Assembly (NCBI GenBank): GCA_029262115.1
Contig: JAJCZZ010000012.1
Coordinates: forward strand, 17,480 to 81,479
Source of the DNA: Gemmatimonadota bacterium
Lineage (GTDB): Bacteria; Gemmatimonadota; Gemmatimonadetes; Longimicrobiales; Gaopeijiaceae
DNA length: 64,000 nucleotides
Reading direction: 5' to 3'
Each line of letters starts with the position of its first letter. Position 1 is the stretch's first letter. This document shows positions 43,425 to 51,951 of this stretch, piece after piece. The notes beneath the pieces were generated by a model, which did not search any database, was not told the DNA's origin, and saw only the letters and a list, made by a program, of their open reading frames with translations. The translations under genes were made by a program, and so were the position numbers.

Positions 43425-44407
43425 GCATCACCTCCAGCAGATGTTCCGCCGCCTCCTCACCCCGGACGCCGATCAGGCGAAGGTCCGCGTACACTCGCAG
43501 CCACGGGGCGACATTGAGCCCGTGCCGCCGCGCGCTCAGCGTGCGGGACGCGACGGTCGGAAAGGGACGCAGACTCAGGCGACCGCCTTCGATGGGTTCG
43601 AGACCTGCTTCTGATGCCGCTGCCTCCAGTCCCGCGATTGTGTCGGCGTCTACGTAGACATCGGCGCTGCCGACAGAGGTCAGGTGGGGCGCCAGCACCG
43701 AGGCTGCGACCGCGCCAGTGCACGCCCAAGCCCGTCCTCGGGTATCCCAATGCTCCGCGGTCGTCGCCAGGCCGGCTACGGGGTCCCGCCACGTGACGCC
43801 CACCTGAACGACCCGCGGAGGATCTGCGGCGGCGACGGCGGACACGTAGGAGCGAAGGAGGCGGCTGAAGTCCGCAATCCTCCGGCCAGAGTCCCGACCT
43901 TGCTGAGCAGCGGCGGTCAGCAAGTCCCGCTCCGTCAGGAAGCGCAGCGCATTCGTGCAGCTCCCGCTGGACAGTCCCGTCGCCTGCTGGGTGGCGGCGA
44001 CCGTCGGCTTCTCTCCGCACAGGATCGCTTCCGTGACGGCGAGAGCCGCCGGCGTCAGTCGGTGATCCTCTGGTCTCGTTCGACCGGACGACCGCTCTTC
44101 GACACGATGATCGAGCCGATGGCGATCTCCGCCGCCCCCGCCTCGTCGATCCAGCCGATGTTCGCGTCGGCCAAAGCTCGTCGGGCGCCGGGGACATACT
44201 GACGGCGACGACGATGTCCGGCCGCTCATCGCTTTCCAGAACCGTCCGAACATCGGCCAGCCAGCCGTCGCCGATCCACTCGACGCGGAGCGGCTGACCG
44301 TTCACGAGGACCCTGTCTCCACTCGGCTGCACGTCCACGGTCGGTGGCAGAACCTGCGCAACTGCTTCACGCGCCTTGCGTTTCACGGTTCGATCTGGGG
44401 CTGGCAC
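43414..44407 (-). pseudogene. frameshifted AbiEi-like antitoxin/regulator
   Basis: Coding sense moves through three frames. It starts at GTG 44407 (PAPDRTVKRKAREAVAQVLP ... RPDIVVAVSMSP). Near 44190 it shifts to a frame reading ALADANIGWIDEAGAAEIAI and IGSIIVSKSGRPVERDQRIT. Near 44080 it shifts to the frame LTPAALAVTEAILCGEKPTV, a winged helix (QQATGLSSGSCTNALRFLTE), ending LRLIGVRGEEAAEHLLEVMH. This matches AbiEi-type regulators. Two shifts imply decay, unless they are sequencing errors. The promoter upstream is still good. Confidence 0.6.
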
Positions 44408-44448
44408 ACAATACCTCAGTCAAATGCCATACATCAGTTGCAGAGTGC

Positions 44449-44478
44449 GGTATAGGTTATTGGTGCTGATTTTGTCAA
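44449..44478 (-). promoter_or_regulatory. sigma70-type promoter of the AbiEi-like gene
   Basis: On the minus strand TTGACA (44478-44473) and TATACC (44454-44449) are separated by 18 bp. The predicted start is about 35 bp before the GTG at 44407. The -35 is a perfect consensus match, unusual in this GC-rich window. Confidence 0.6.
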
Positions 44479-44778
44479 GCGTGTCTCTTCACCGCTGTTG
44501 AAGGGGGAGCGGCGTTCGCGAAGCTCCGCCTTCGTTGGCTTCCGACGACCACCCTCGGGAGCGCGGCGGTCCTGCACTTGTTGTTCAACGATCCCTTCCG
44601 AAGGCCGGGCTGAGGGGACTCGGAAATAGCGACACCGGCCGCAGATGCGAGGCTCGAGATGATGTCGCCGACACTGCGGACCCTGTCGCCGACAGGAGAC
44701 ACCGGCACAAGATGCGACAAGGCGCGGGGTTGTGAGACCAGAACCTCTTGTCGCAGATGGGCTCAGGCTCTGGTTCCC
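44479..44778. other. gene-free stretch at the island edge
   Basis: About 300 bp with short open frames on both strands and no domain. It contains repeated GTCGC-rich strings (GTCGCCGACA, ATGTCGCCGACA, TTGTCGCAGATG) similar to those near 43110, perhaps debris of an insertion element. The frame at 44475-44720 (minus) shows no family match and low protein character. Confidence 0.3.
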
Positions 44779-45447
44779 CTACATGCTGATCTGATACGGA
44801 AACCAGCTCGCAACCGCCTCACCCGCCCGCATGGCCGGTCGGAACACCCACTCGGCCGCCTCTCGAATCAGCCGCTGGTTGAAGCCGCGGTCCTTCGTCG
44901 GCGGGTCCAGCCGCGTGGAATCCGCGACGACCCGGCCGGCGGCATCGACGAACACCCACACCTCGACGGTCGTGCCCTTCAGATTCTTGTTCGACGGGGG
45001 AATGATCATGCCGCGAGGAGAGGGCGGCCGTAGCCGGTTCAGGCCCTCCTCGGCGTCGCCGCCGTCGCCCGCGCCGGTTCCGTTCTCCACGCCGGGGCCC
45101 TCGGCTATGGACGGGGCGTCGCCGAGCACCTGGGACGGGTCGAACGCGGGCTCCGGCTCGAACTCGACCGGCTCGATCTCCACGGTCACCTCGAGCGGAA
45201 CAGGGGGCGGTACGATGGCGCGCGTCGGGGGGTTCGGGATGTTGACCGACTGCATGGATCCGCCGGCCGCACGCGTATCCCCGGACTTGGGACCCGCGGC
45301 GGCGAACGGCGAGATGGGAATCACCGTTCCGCGCCACCCGACGAACAACACCAGATGGAACAGCAGCGACACGAGCAGCGCGGTCCGCCAGATCCGGCGT
45401 TCGCGCTCTCGACGCTCCTGATTCGAAAGGTGATGGGTTGTCGACAT
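44779..45447 (-). CDS. TonB-family protein
   Basis: 222 residues. A cytoplasmic charged start (SNQERRERERRIW) is followed by one membrane helix at about 22-40 (TALLVSLLFHLVLFVGW) and a Pro-rich periplasmic spacer (PNPPTRAIVPPPVPLEVTVE). The C-terminal TonB domain has VEVWVFVDAAGRVVADSTRL and NQRLIREAAEWVFRPA. It would transmit energy to outer-membrane receptors or work in a similar envelope process. No exbB/exbD or receptor gene is adjacent. Confidence 0.85.
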   Translation of the reverse strand: MSTTHHLSNQERRERERRIWRTALLVSLLFHLVLFVGWRGTVIPISPFAAAGPKSGDTRAAGGSMQSVNIPNPPTRAIVPPPVPLEVTVEIEPVEFEPEPAFDPSQVLGDAPSIAEGPGVENGTGAGDGGDAEEGLNRLRPPSPRGMIIPPSNKNLKGTTVEVWVFVDAAGRVVADSTRLDPPTKDRGFNQRLIREAAEWVFRPAMRAGEAVASWFPYQISM

Positions 45448-45578
45448 CGTCGTGGTCCGCGGGTGGTCGTATTACATGAGACGCCCCGCTTCATAGTACG
45501 AGCACAGCCACCCGGAAGTTCGCCGGGCCGCAGAACGACGGCCGCGTCGACCCGCTGGACCACGCCCCTCCCCTCCCG

Positions 45579-47582
45579 TCAGCGCCTCCGCTTCACCTCC
45601 TCGACCCGACCGTCCGGACCCACCCGATAGATCGGGCCCCGATACACGTCGTCCCGCATGAACACCCGCGTCCGCGCCCCCTGGGACATCGAAACCGCCA
45701 CAGGTGCGGGAACCGCGTACGCGTCTGCGGCCCCCATGTTCACGCCATACCCCATGTCCCCCAGCGAACCGATCGTGATGGCGCTCAGTGGACTGCCCGG
45801 GCCTCCTATCGAGGGGGTCATCAGCTCGTTTCCGAGAATCGTCTCCTCCCAGTGGCCGCAGACCGATCCATCCTCCGGGTCGGGTCCCTTGTGCACCGGC
45901 ACTTTGGAGCGCGGAGCGGCCGGCCCGCCCGCGGCGTCGTACGCCGACGTGGCCGCGGCCCCGGTGAAGAACGGGTCGATCGTGCAGTCTCCGCTCAGGA
46001 GGCCCAGCTCCACCCAGAGCGTGCCGATGCCGAGCACGTGCCCCATCTCATGGAGGATCACCTCCGTGAGAATCCCGCCGTCGGCCATGTTCTGGAGGTC
46101 TGCCTCGTCGAAGTTCATCTGCCCGGTAATCGGCAGCGTCGATGCCGTCCGGATGTAGCAAGGACCGGCGGAGCCGAGCACGCCACCCGGCCCGTCCGCA
46201 TCTTCGGCACTGAGGAAGTCGACGAAGATCGTCAGGTCGTCGACGGGGGTCGTGACCGCGGGATTGCCACACGCCGCATCGAGAGTGCCCAGGTTGTCAG
46301 GGAGATCCGTCGTGAGAATCCCTTCCCAGCGTGACCTGGCGGACTCGAACGCCGCCAGGATCGATCCGGTGAAGGTCGTTTTGTAGACCAGATCGATCTG
46401 GAAACCGGCTTGGGGCGCAGCGTTGACCGTCAGGCTGAGCGCCTTGGTCCCCTCCTGGCCGGCGCTGGACGCCTTGGCTGTGAACGCGAAGTCGCCCGAA
46501 GTCGTGGGCGTGCCGGAGATCACGCCGTTGGCCGCGTTCAGGCTCAGCCCGGGCGGGAACACGCCTCCCTCGATCGACCAGCTGTACGTGCCGTCCCCTC
46601 CCGTGGCGGACAGGCTGGTCGAATAGGCGGTCCCAACGACGGCGGACGGCAACACGGTGGGCGTCTGGATCGTGACCGGCGGCGCGCTCGCCACCGTGAT
46701 CGTGTACTCCTTCGTGGCCGTCTCTCCACGGCTGTCGACGAGCACCGTGAAGGTGAAGGTGCCGACCGCGGTGGGCGTTCCGGTCACCGCCCCGGTGATG
46801 GCCAGGTCGATCCCGTCCGGCATGGCGCCGCTCTGGACGGTGAAGTCGTAATTCTCGCCATCACCCCCGGTCGCGGTCAGCGAGTCCGAGTAGGGCGCCG
46901 AAACCACCGCGCCCGGCAGGCTGCCCTTCGTGATGGTCACCGGCCCGGGCGCGACAAGAAGCTCGAACGCCTTCGACGCGGTCTGCCCGTCGCCGGACTG
47001 GGCGGTGAGCGTGAAGGTGAACGTCCCCACCGCGGTGGCCGTGCCGCTGATGAGTCCGGACGACTGCCCGACCGTGATGCCGGGAGGGAGACTTCCGGCC
47101 GACACCGACCAGGTGATCGCTCCGGCGCCCCCGTCCGTGCCGAGGTCGAAGCTGTACGCGACGCCGACCCGCGCGGTGTCGAGCGCCTCCGTGCTAATGC
47201 TCAGGGTGGGATCCGTGACCGTGATCGTTGCCGTCCCCGACCGTCCGCCCGCGGACGCCGTGATGGTCGCGCTGCCCGCACCGACGCCCGTGACCAGGCC
47301 GGTGGACGCCACCGTGGCCACCGAGGTGGCCGAACTCGACCACGACACCGTGGCGCTGACGCCTCCGCCCTGACTGTTCGTGGGAGACGCCGCGAGTTGG
47401 ACGGTCCCGCCCACGTCGATCGTGGCCGTCGATGGACTGACGGCGACTGTAGCGACCGCATTCGGGTCCGGCCCGTCGTCAGGGTCGGGCCCGATCGGGC
47501 CGTCGTCCCCACCGCACGACGCGGTGGCGAGCCAGGCACCTGCGGCAAAGGCGGCCCAACGGGGCATGAGTCGACGCTGCAT
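45579..47582 (-). CDS. secreted Ig-repeat zinc metalloprotease
   Basis: 667 residues from ATG 47582. Lipoprotein-like signal (PRWAAFAAGAWLATASC). One BIG2-type domain (VATVAVSPSTATIDVGGTVQ) is followed by three to four He_PIG/putative-Ig repeats, each ending in patterns such as ITGAVTGTPTAVGTFTFTV. The C-terminal third carries TEVILHEMGHVLGIGTLWVE, a HExxHxxG zinc motif as in leishmanolysin-like or metzincin proteases, without a clear third His. It is likely an exported adhesive protease. It is divergent from the padR gene across about 170 bp. Confidence 0.82.
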   Translation of the reverse strand: MQRRLMPRWAAFAAGAWLATASCGGDDGPIGPDPDDGPDPNAVATVAVSPSTATIDVGGTVQLAASPTNSQGGGVSATVSWSSSATSVATVASTGLVTGVGAGSATITASAGGRSGTATITVTDPTLSISTEALDTARVGVAYSFDLGTDGGAGAITWSVSAGSLPPGITVGQSSGLISGTATAVGTFTFTLTAQSGDGQTASKAFELLVAPGPVTITKGSLPGAVVSAPYSDSLTATGGDGENYDFTVQSGAMPDGIDLAITGAVTGTPTAVGTFTFTVLVDSRGETATKEYTITVASAPPVTIQTPTVLPSAVVGTAYSTSLSATGGDGTYSWSIEGGVFPPGLSLNAANGVISGTPTTSGDFAFTAKASSAGQEGTKALSLTVNAAPQAGFQIDLVYKTTFTGSILAAFESARSRWEGILTTDLPDNLGTLDAACGNPAVTTPVDDLTIFVDFLSAEDADGPGGVLGSAGPCYIRTASTLPITGQMNFDEADLQNMADGGILTEVILHEMGHVLGIGTLWVELGLLSGDCTIDPFFTGAAATSAYDAAGGPAAPRSKVPVHKGPDPEDGSVCGHWEETILGNELMTPSIGGPGSPLSAITIGSLGDMGYGVNMGAADAYAVPAPVAVSMSQGARTRVFMRDDVYRGPIYRVGPDGRVEEVKRRR

Positions 47583-47752
47583 TGGGGACGCACCTTCAGG
47601 GGATGGAACGCAAGGGGGAGCGGGCAGCGCCGAAGGTATCGGGAAGGGGTTCCGACCGCACGACCACCCTGGCGCACCGCCCCGTGAAACGACTATTAAA
47701 ACTATCTCGTATGTAAAACCTCTCCCGACACCGTCACCCCGACCTCCGTCCC

Positions 47753-48088
47753 ATGGCACCGACCCTCCCCAGCGACTTCGAACAGCAGGTTCTCCTGGCC
47801 GTTTGGCGCCTGGGCGACGACGCCTACGGGACGACCGTGCGGGACGAACTGGAGGCCCGCATCGGCCGGGTCGTGGCTCAGGGCGCCATCTATACGACTC
47901 TCGTCCGCCTGGAGAAGAAGGGGCTCGTCGGCTCGGCCATGTCGGACCCGACGCCCGTGCGCGGCGGCAAAGCCAAGCGCTTCTTCCGTATCACCCCGGA
48001 AGGCGTGCAGGGGGTTCAGGCCGCCCGCAGCGCCATGGATCGGCTGTGGGACGGCCTACCTGAAGCCTCCGAGGCGTCGGGGCGCTGA
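47753..48088 (+). CDS. PadR-family transcriptional regulator
   Basis: 111 residues. SDFEQQVLLAVWRLGDDAYG opens the PadR winged helix; AIYTTLVRLEKKGLVGSAMS is the recognition region, and RGGKAKRFFRITPEGVQGVQ the wing. Two bases separate its stop from the GTG of the ADOP gene, so they form an operon. The A/T-rich stretch at 47690-47720 is the likely promoter and operator region, but I see no clean palindrome. Confidence 0.9.
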   Translation: MAPTLPSDFEQQVLLAVWRLGDDAYGTTVRDELEARIGRVVAQGAIYTTLVRLEKKGLVGSAMSDPTPVRGGKAKRFFRITPEGVQGVQAARSAMDRLWDGLPEASEASGR

Positions 48089-48090
48089 CC

Positions 48091-50784
48091 GTGTCACGCC
48101 GCCCCCCCTTCCTCGCCCGCCTGCTCGGCCGGGCGATTCTGCCGCGCTCCGTCCGCGACGACTTCATGGGTGACCTGGACGAACGATTCGCACGAGAGGC
48201 TCTCGACGACCCCGCGGCCGCCCGCCGCGCATACTGGCACGACGTGCTGTCCCCGACCGTCCTTCGCCTCCGCAGGGAAGTGAAGGGCATGCCGCTGCCC
48301 CCGGGCGCGCGGCCCCGAAACGCCACTGGAGATGGATTCATGAGTTCGTTGATGACCGATCTGAAGTTCGCCTTCCGCCAGATGCGCAAAGCGCCCGTGT
48401 TCACCGCGGTCGCCGTCCTGTCGCTGGCGCTCGGGATCGGGCCGAACACGGCCATCTTCTCGCTGGTGGACGCGGCCCTGCTCCAGGACTGGGGCGTACC
48501 CGAGCCGGAGCGGATCGTCGACATGTACGAACTGACGTCCGGCGGCGAGTACTACTACACGTATTACAGCGTGTACGAGCGGATCGTCGAAGGGACGCCC
48601 AATCAGTTCGAGGCTGTGGCGGCCTCTGCCCAGACGACGCTGAACGCCCAGGTAACCGAGAGCGCGGACGGCGAGTTCATCCTCGGCGAGATGGTCACCG
48701 GCAACTACTTCGACGTGCTCGGGGTGTCCGCCGGACGGGGCCGTACCTTTCTTCCCGAAGAGGACGCCACGCCCGGGACGCATCCGGTGGTCGTCATCTC
48801 GCATCGATTCTGGCAGCGCAGCTTCGGGGGCGCCTCGGACGTCGTCGGCAGCGAGTTCCGGCTCAACGGGCGGCCGTACACGGTCATCGGGATCGCGCCC
48901 GAGGAGTTCAAGGGCCGGATCGCGCCGGGGATCGGAAGTGACTTCTGGGTGCCGATTCGCATGTATCCGCACCTGGCCCCCACCCAGATGACGAACGGCA
49001 ACCTGTTTTTCGTCGGACGGCTGGCACCGGGTGTGTCCACAGCCCAAGCGACTGCTGCCCTCGACGCCGTGGCCGCCCGCTACAACGAGAGCCGTCCCGA
49101 GTCCCGCTCGACGTTCGCGATCGGAGCGGTGAATCTGGCCGACGTGACCCTCCATCCGGGTATGGATCGGATCGTCGGAGCGATGGCGGCCTTGCTGTTC
49201 GGGGCGGTCGGCCTGGTGCTTCTCGTCGCCTGTGTAAACCTCGCCGGCTTCCTCCTCGCACGGTCCACGGAGCGGCGCAAGGAGATGGCCATTCGGATTG
49301 CCATGGGCGCCACGCGTCGAGACATCATCCGGCAGCTCACGGTCGAGTCCGTGGTGCTGGCCACGCTCGGTGGGGTGGTCGGCCTGGCGCTGGGGCTGGC
49401 CGCGTCGCGGTTGTTCCTGGGCGTCAGGCTCCCGATCGACATCCCCCTGCACCTGGAGGTGGGACTGAACGGGCGCCTGCTCCTGTTCACCGGCGCGTCC
49501 GTGCTGATTGCCGCCGTCATCTTCGGGCTCACGCCCGCGCTCGAGGCGTTGCGCGCGCCCACGGCTGCCACGCTCCGCGACGAGAGCGGGGCGGCGGGCG
49601 GCCGCCGCAAGGGCACGATGAGGGGCGTCCTGGTCGCGGGCCAGATGGCGCTCTCGACCTTCCTTCTGTTCGGAGCCGGGCTCTTCCTGCGGAGCCTGCA
49701 GGAGGCGACGAGCGTGGACGTGGGCTTCGACACCGGGCCCGCCGCCGTGGTGACCGTCGAAGCGTGGGCCTCGGAGATGACCGACGAGGAGCGCTCCGCG
49801 TTCGCGTTCGAGTTGCTCCGCCAGACCCAGGCCCTTCCCGGGGTCCGCGCGGTGGCCACAACCTCCCGGATGCCCCTGGACATCGGCGTCACCAACACCG
49901 GGTTCGACATCCCGGGCGTCGACCCTCCACCGGACCAGAACCGTCACGTGATCGAGTTCGCAGCGGTGTCGTCGTCCTACTTCGACTTCATGGGCATCCA
50001 GGTGGTCGAAGGCGTGGGCCTCGACGGCCTGGACTCCGACACCACGAATACCTCGGCGGTCCTGACACGGGCGGCGGCCGAGCGGTGGTGGCCGGGCGAG
50101 AGCGCCATCGGGCGGGTGATGTATCGCGGGGGCAACACCGACCGGCCCGTGACCGTGATCGGAGTGGTGGACGATACGAAGATCTGGAGCCTGACGGAGG
50201 CGCCCCGGCCGTACCTCTACTTCCCGATGTCGGCGAACGCGTTCGGACGGTATCACGTGCTGGCGAAGGGGACCCTGCCACCGCAGCGAACGGCGGACGC
50301 CATCCGGGACGCGGCCCGCACGCTGCGCTCGGACGTCTTCGTCTCGGATACGGGCACGATGTCGAGCCATCTCTCGTACATCTACTTCCTTCCCCGCATG
50401 GCGGCGCTGATCCTGTCCGCGGTGGGCGTCCTGGCCCTGATCCTGGCGTGCGTCGGCCTCTACGGCCTCGTCAGCTATGCGGTCGCGCAGCGGACCCGTG
50501 AGATGGGCGTCCGCATGGCGCTCGGTGCCGATAGCGGAGAAGTGGTCGGTATGGTGGTCAAGAGCGGCCTCGCCGTCGTCGTCATCGGAGGCATTCTGGG
50601 AGTGATCGCGTCCGTCGGCCTCGGCTCGCTCCTCGAGCGCTTCCTGATCGGCGTGGACGGGCTGGACCCGCTCACGCTCCTCGCCGCGCCACTGCTTCTG
50701 ACCGGCATCGCCGCGCTCGCCGCGTATCTCCCGGCGCGGCGGGCGAGTCGGGTCAATCCGGTGGACGCCCTTCGTTCAGAGTAG
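48091..50784 (+). CDS. ADOP-family ABC transporter permease (FtsX/MacB type)
   Basis: 897 residues from GTG 48091. The ADOP N-terminus (LARLLGRAILPRSVRDDFMG, RRAYWHDVLSPTVLRLRRE) leads into a MacB core starting DLKFAFRQMRKAPVFTAVAV. FtsX segments are ERRKEMAIRIAMGATRRDII and QRTREMGVRMALGADSGEVV, and the end is YLPARRASRVNPVDALRSE. As with the other ADOP genes, transport substrate and ATPase partner are unknown. Control by the adjacent PadR is likely from gene order. Confidence 0.9.
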   Translation: MSRRPPFLARLLGRAILPRSVRDDFMGDLDERFAREALDDPAAARRAYWHDVLSPTVLRLRREVKGMPLPPGARPRNATGDGFMSSLMTDLKFAFRQMRKAPVFTAVAVLSLALGIGPNTAIFSLVDAALLQDWGVPEPERIVDMYELTSGGEYYYTYYSVYERIVEGTPNQFEAVAASAQTTLNAQVTESADGEFILGEMVTGNYFDVLGVSAGRGRTFLPEEDATPGTHPVVVISHRFWQRSFGGASDVVGSEFRLNGRPYTVIGIAPEEFKGRIAPGIGSDFWVPIRMYPHLAPTQMTNGNLFFVGRLAPGVSTAQATAALDAVAARYNESRPESRSTFAIGAVNLADVTLHPGMDRIVGAMAALLFGAVGLVLLVACVNLAGFLLARSTERRKEMAIRIAMGATRRDIIRQLTVESVVLATLGGVVGLALGLAASRLFLGVRLPIDIPLHLEVGLNGRLLLFTGASVLIAAVIFGLTPALEALRAPTAATLRDESGAAGGRRKGTMRGVLVAGQMALSTFLLFGAGLFLRSLQEATSVDVGFDTGPAAVVTVEAWASEMTDEERSAFAFELLRQTQALPGVRAVATTSRMPLDIGVTNTGFDIPGVDPPPDQNRHVIEFAAVSSSYFDFMGIQVVEGVGLDGLDSDTTNTSAVLTRAAAERWWPGESAIGRVMYRGGNTDRPVTVIGVVDDTKIWSLTEAPRPYLYFPMSANAFGRYHVLAKGTLPPQRTADAIRDAARTLRSDVFVSDTGTMSSHLSYIYFLPRMAALILSAVGVLALILACVGLYGLVSYAVAQRTREMGVRMALGADSGEVVGMVVKSGLAVVVIGGILGVIASVGLGSLLERFLIGVDGLDPLTLLAAPLLLTGIAALAAYLPARRASRVNPVDALRSE

Positions 50785-50807
50785 GTATGGAGATGGCCGG
50801 TGGTGGG

Positions 50808-51000
50808 CTAGTGTGGTGACTCGAAAGTTCGCGAGCCACCGAGAGGGACCGAGGCGCGACCCAGGTCCTGCGGACCCGGGTACCCCCCTAGTAGGCGCGA
50901 CGACGAGTAATAGCAGCGCTACTTCGAGGATGGAGCAACGACCTAGGGCCGGATGCATCGGCCATCGAATGGCCGAGACACTTTCGAGTCACTACACTAG
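50808..51000. mobile_element. 193-bp palindromic intergenic element (MITE-like)
   Basis: Terminal inverted repeats of 21 bp: CTAGTGTGGTGACTCGAAAGT at the left (50808-50828) and its complement at the right (50980-51000), with one mismatch. Internal segments such as GCATCCGGCCCTAGGTCGTT (complement strand) recur in a second copy at 63857-64000. It encodes nothing. Its right end lies only 12 bp before the haem farnesyltransferase start, so it may affect that gene's expression. Flanks show CTAG at both ends as part of the repeats; a target duplication cannot be resolved. Confidence 0.7.
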
Positions 51001-51012
51001 TATTCGCACGCT

Positions 51013-51924
51013 ATGGACGAGCCCACCACCGCCGCGCCGCCGGCCGAAACGGCCGAAACAGTTTCGACCGCCGGCCCGGCCAGCGCCTACTATGAGCTGA
51101 CGAAGCCGGGCATTGCCGGGTACGTCATGATCACGGCGGGCGTGAGCGCGTTCGTGGCCGCCCGGGGCGACCTCGACCTGGGCGTGGCGGTCCACACGAT
51201 GATCGGCACAGGCCTCGCAACCGCGGGCGCTCTGGCCATGAATCAGGTCGCCGAGCGCGACATCGACGCGCGCATGAAGCGGACGCGCAGCCGGCCCATT
51301 CCGTCCGGGCGGATCGCCCCCGACCGGGCACGCCGGTTCGCCTGGACTCTCCTGGTGGGGGGCGCGCTCTACCTCACGCTCACGGTCGGATGGCTGCCCA
51401 TGGCCGTGGCCGCCGCGTCCGCGGCGGCGTACCACTGGGTGTACATGCCGCTCAAGTCGCGCTCGTACTTCGCGACGCTGGCCGGCGGCGTGCCCGGTGC
51501 CCTCCCCACGCTGATCGGGTGGACGGCCGCGACGGGCACCGTGGACCTGGGCGGACTCACCCTGTTCGCCATCGCCTACCTCTGGCAGTTGCCGCACGTC
51601 CTGGGGCTGGCGTGGATGCTCAGAGAAGACTACAGGCTGGTCGGCTTCAAGCTCATTCCGCCGCACGACGAGGCGGGACGGATCATCGCGCTCCATATGG
51701 TGCTGGCCACCTCCGCCCTGGTTCCGGTCAGCCTCGTGCCGACCGTTCTCGGGTACACCGGGGTCGTGTACTTCTGGGGTGCCTTCGCGGCCAGCCTCGC
51801 GTTTCTGGCCGTCGCCGCGGGAGCCGCGCGTAATCTGTCGGACGGCTCGGCCCGCAAGGTGTTCCTGGCGTCGCTGCTCTACCATCCCGTGCTCCTCGGC
51901 CTCATGCTGGTGAACACCGTCTGA
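51013..51924 (+). CDS. ctaB: protohaem IX farnesyltransferase (haem O synthase)
   Basis: 303 residues. UbiA-superfamily prenyltransferase: NQVAERDIDARMKRTRSRPI carries the first Asp-rich Mg/prenyl-diphosphate motif (about 77-96), YHWVYMPLKSRS follows, and a second polar loop includes HVLGLAWMLREDYRLVGFKL. Seven to nine membrane helices are predicted. It converts haem b to haem o in the inner membrane for cytochrome c or quinol oxidase assembly. The gene is not next to oxidase genes here. Its 5' region is occupied by the 193-bp palindromic element, and no other promoter is evident. Confidence 0.92.
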   Translation: MDEPTTAAPPAETAETVSTAGPASAYYELTKPGIAGYVMITAGVSAFVAARGDLDLGVAVHTMIGTGLATAGALAMNQVAERDIDARMKRTRSRPIPSGRIAPDRARRFAWTLLVGGALYLTLTVGWLPMAVAAASAAAYHWVYMPLKSRSYFATLAGGVPGALPTLIGWTAATGTVDLGGLTLFAIAYLWQLPHVLGLAWMLREDYRLVGFKLIPPHDEAGRIIALHMVLATSALVPVSLVPTVLGYTGVVYFWGAFAASLAFLAVAAGAARNLSDGSARKVFLASLLYHPVLLGLMLVNTV

Positions 51925-51951
51925 TCTTCGCCCCCGCTCGGAGGCAGTCCC

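Noticed and set aside
44475..44720. 81-codon minus-strand frame starting MSHLVPVSPVGDRV
   Set aside because: No domain, no ribosome binding site, and repeated GTCGC-rich strings suggest element debris rather than a gene.
48094..50370. 758-codon open frame on the minus strand
   Set aside because: Antisense to the ADOP permease gene; composition is rich in Arg, Gly and His with no domain or membrane pattern.
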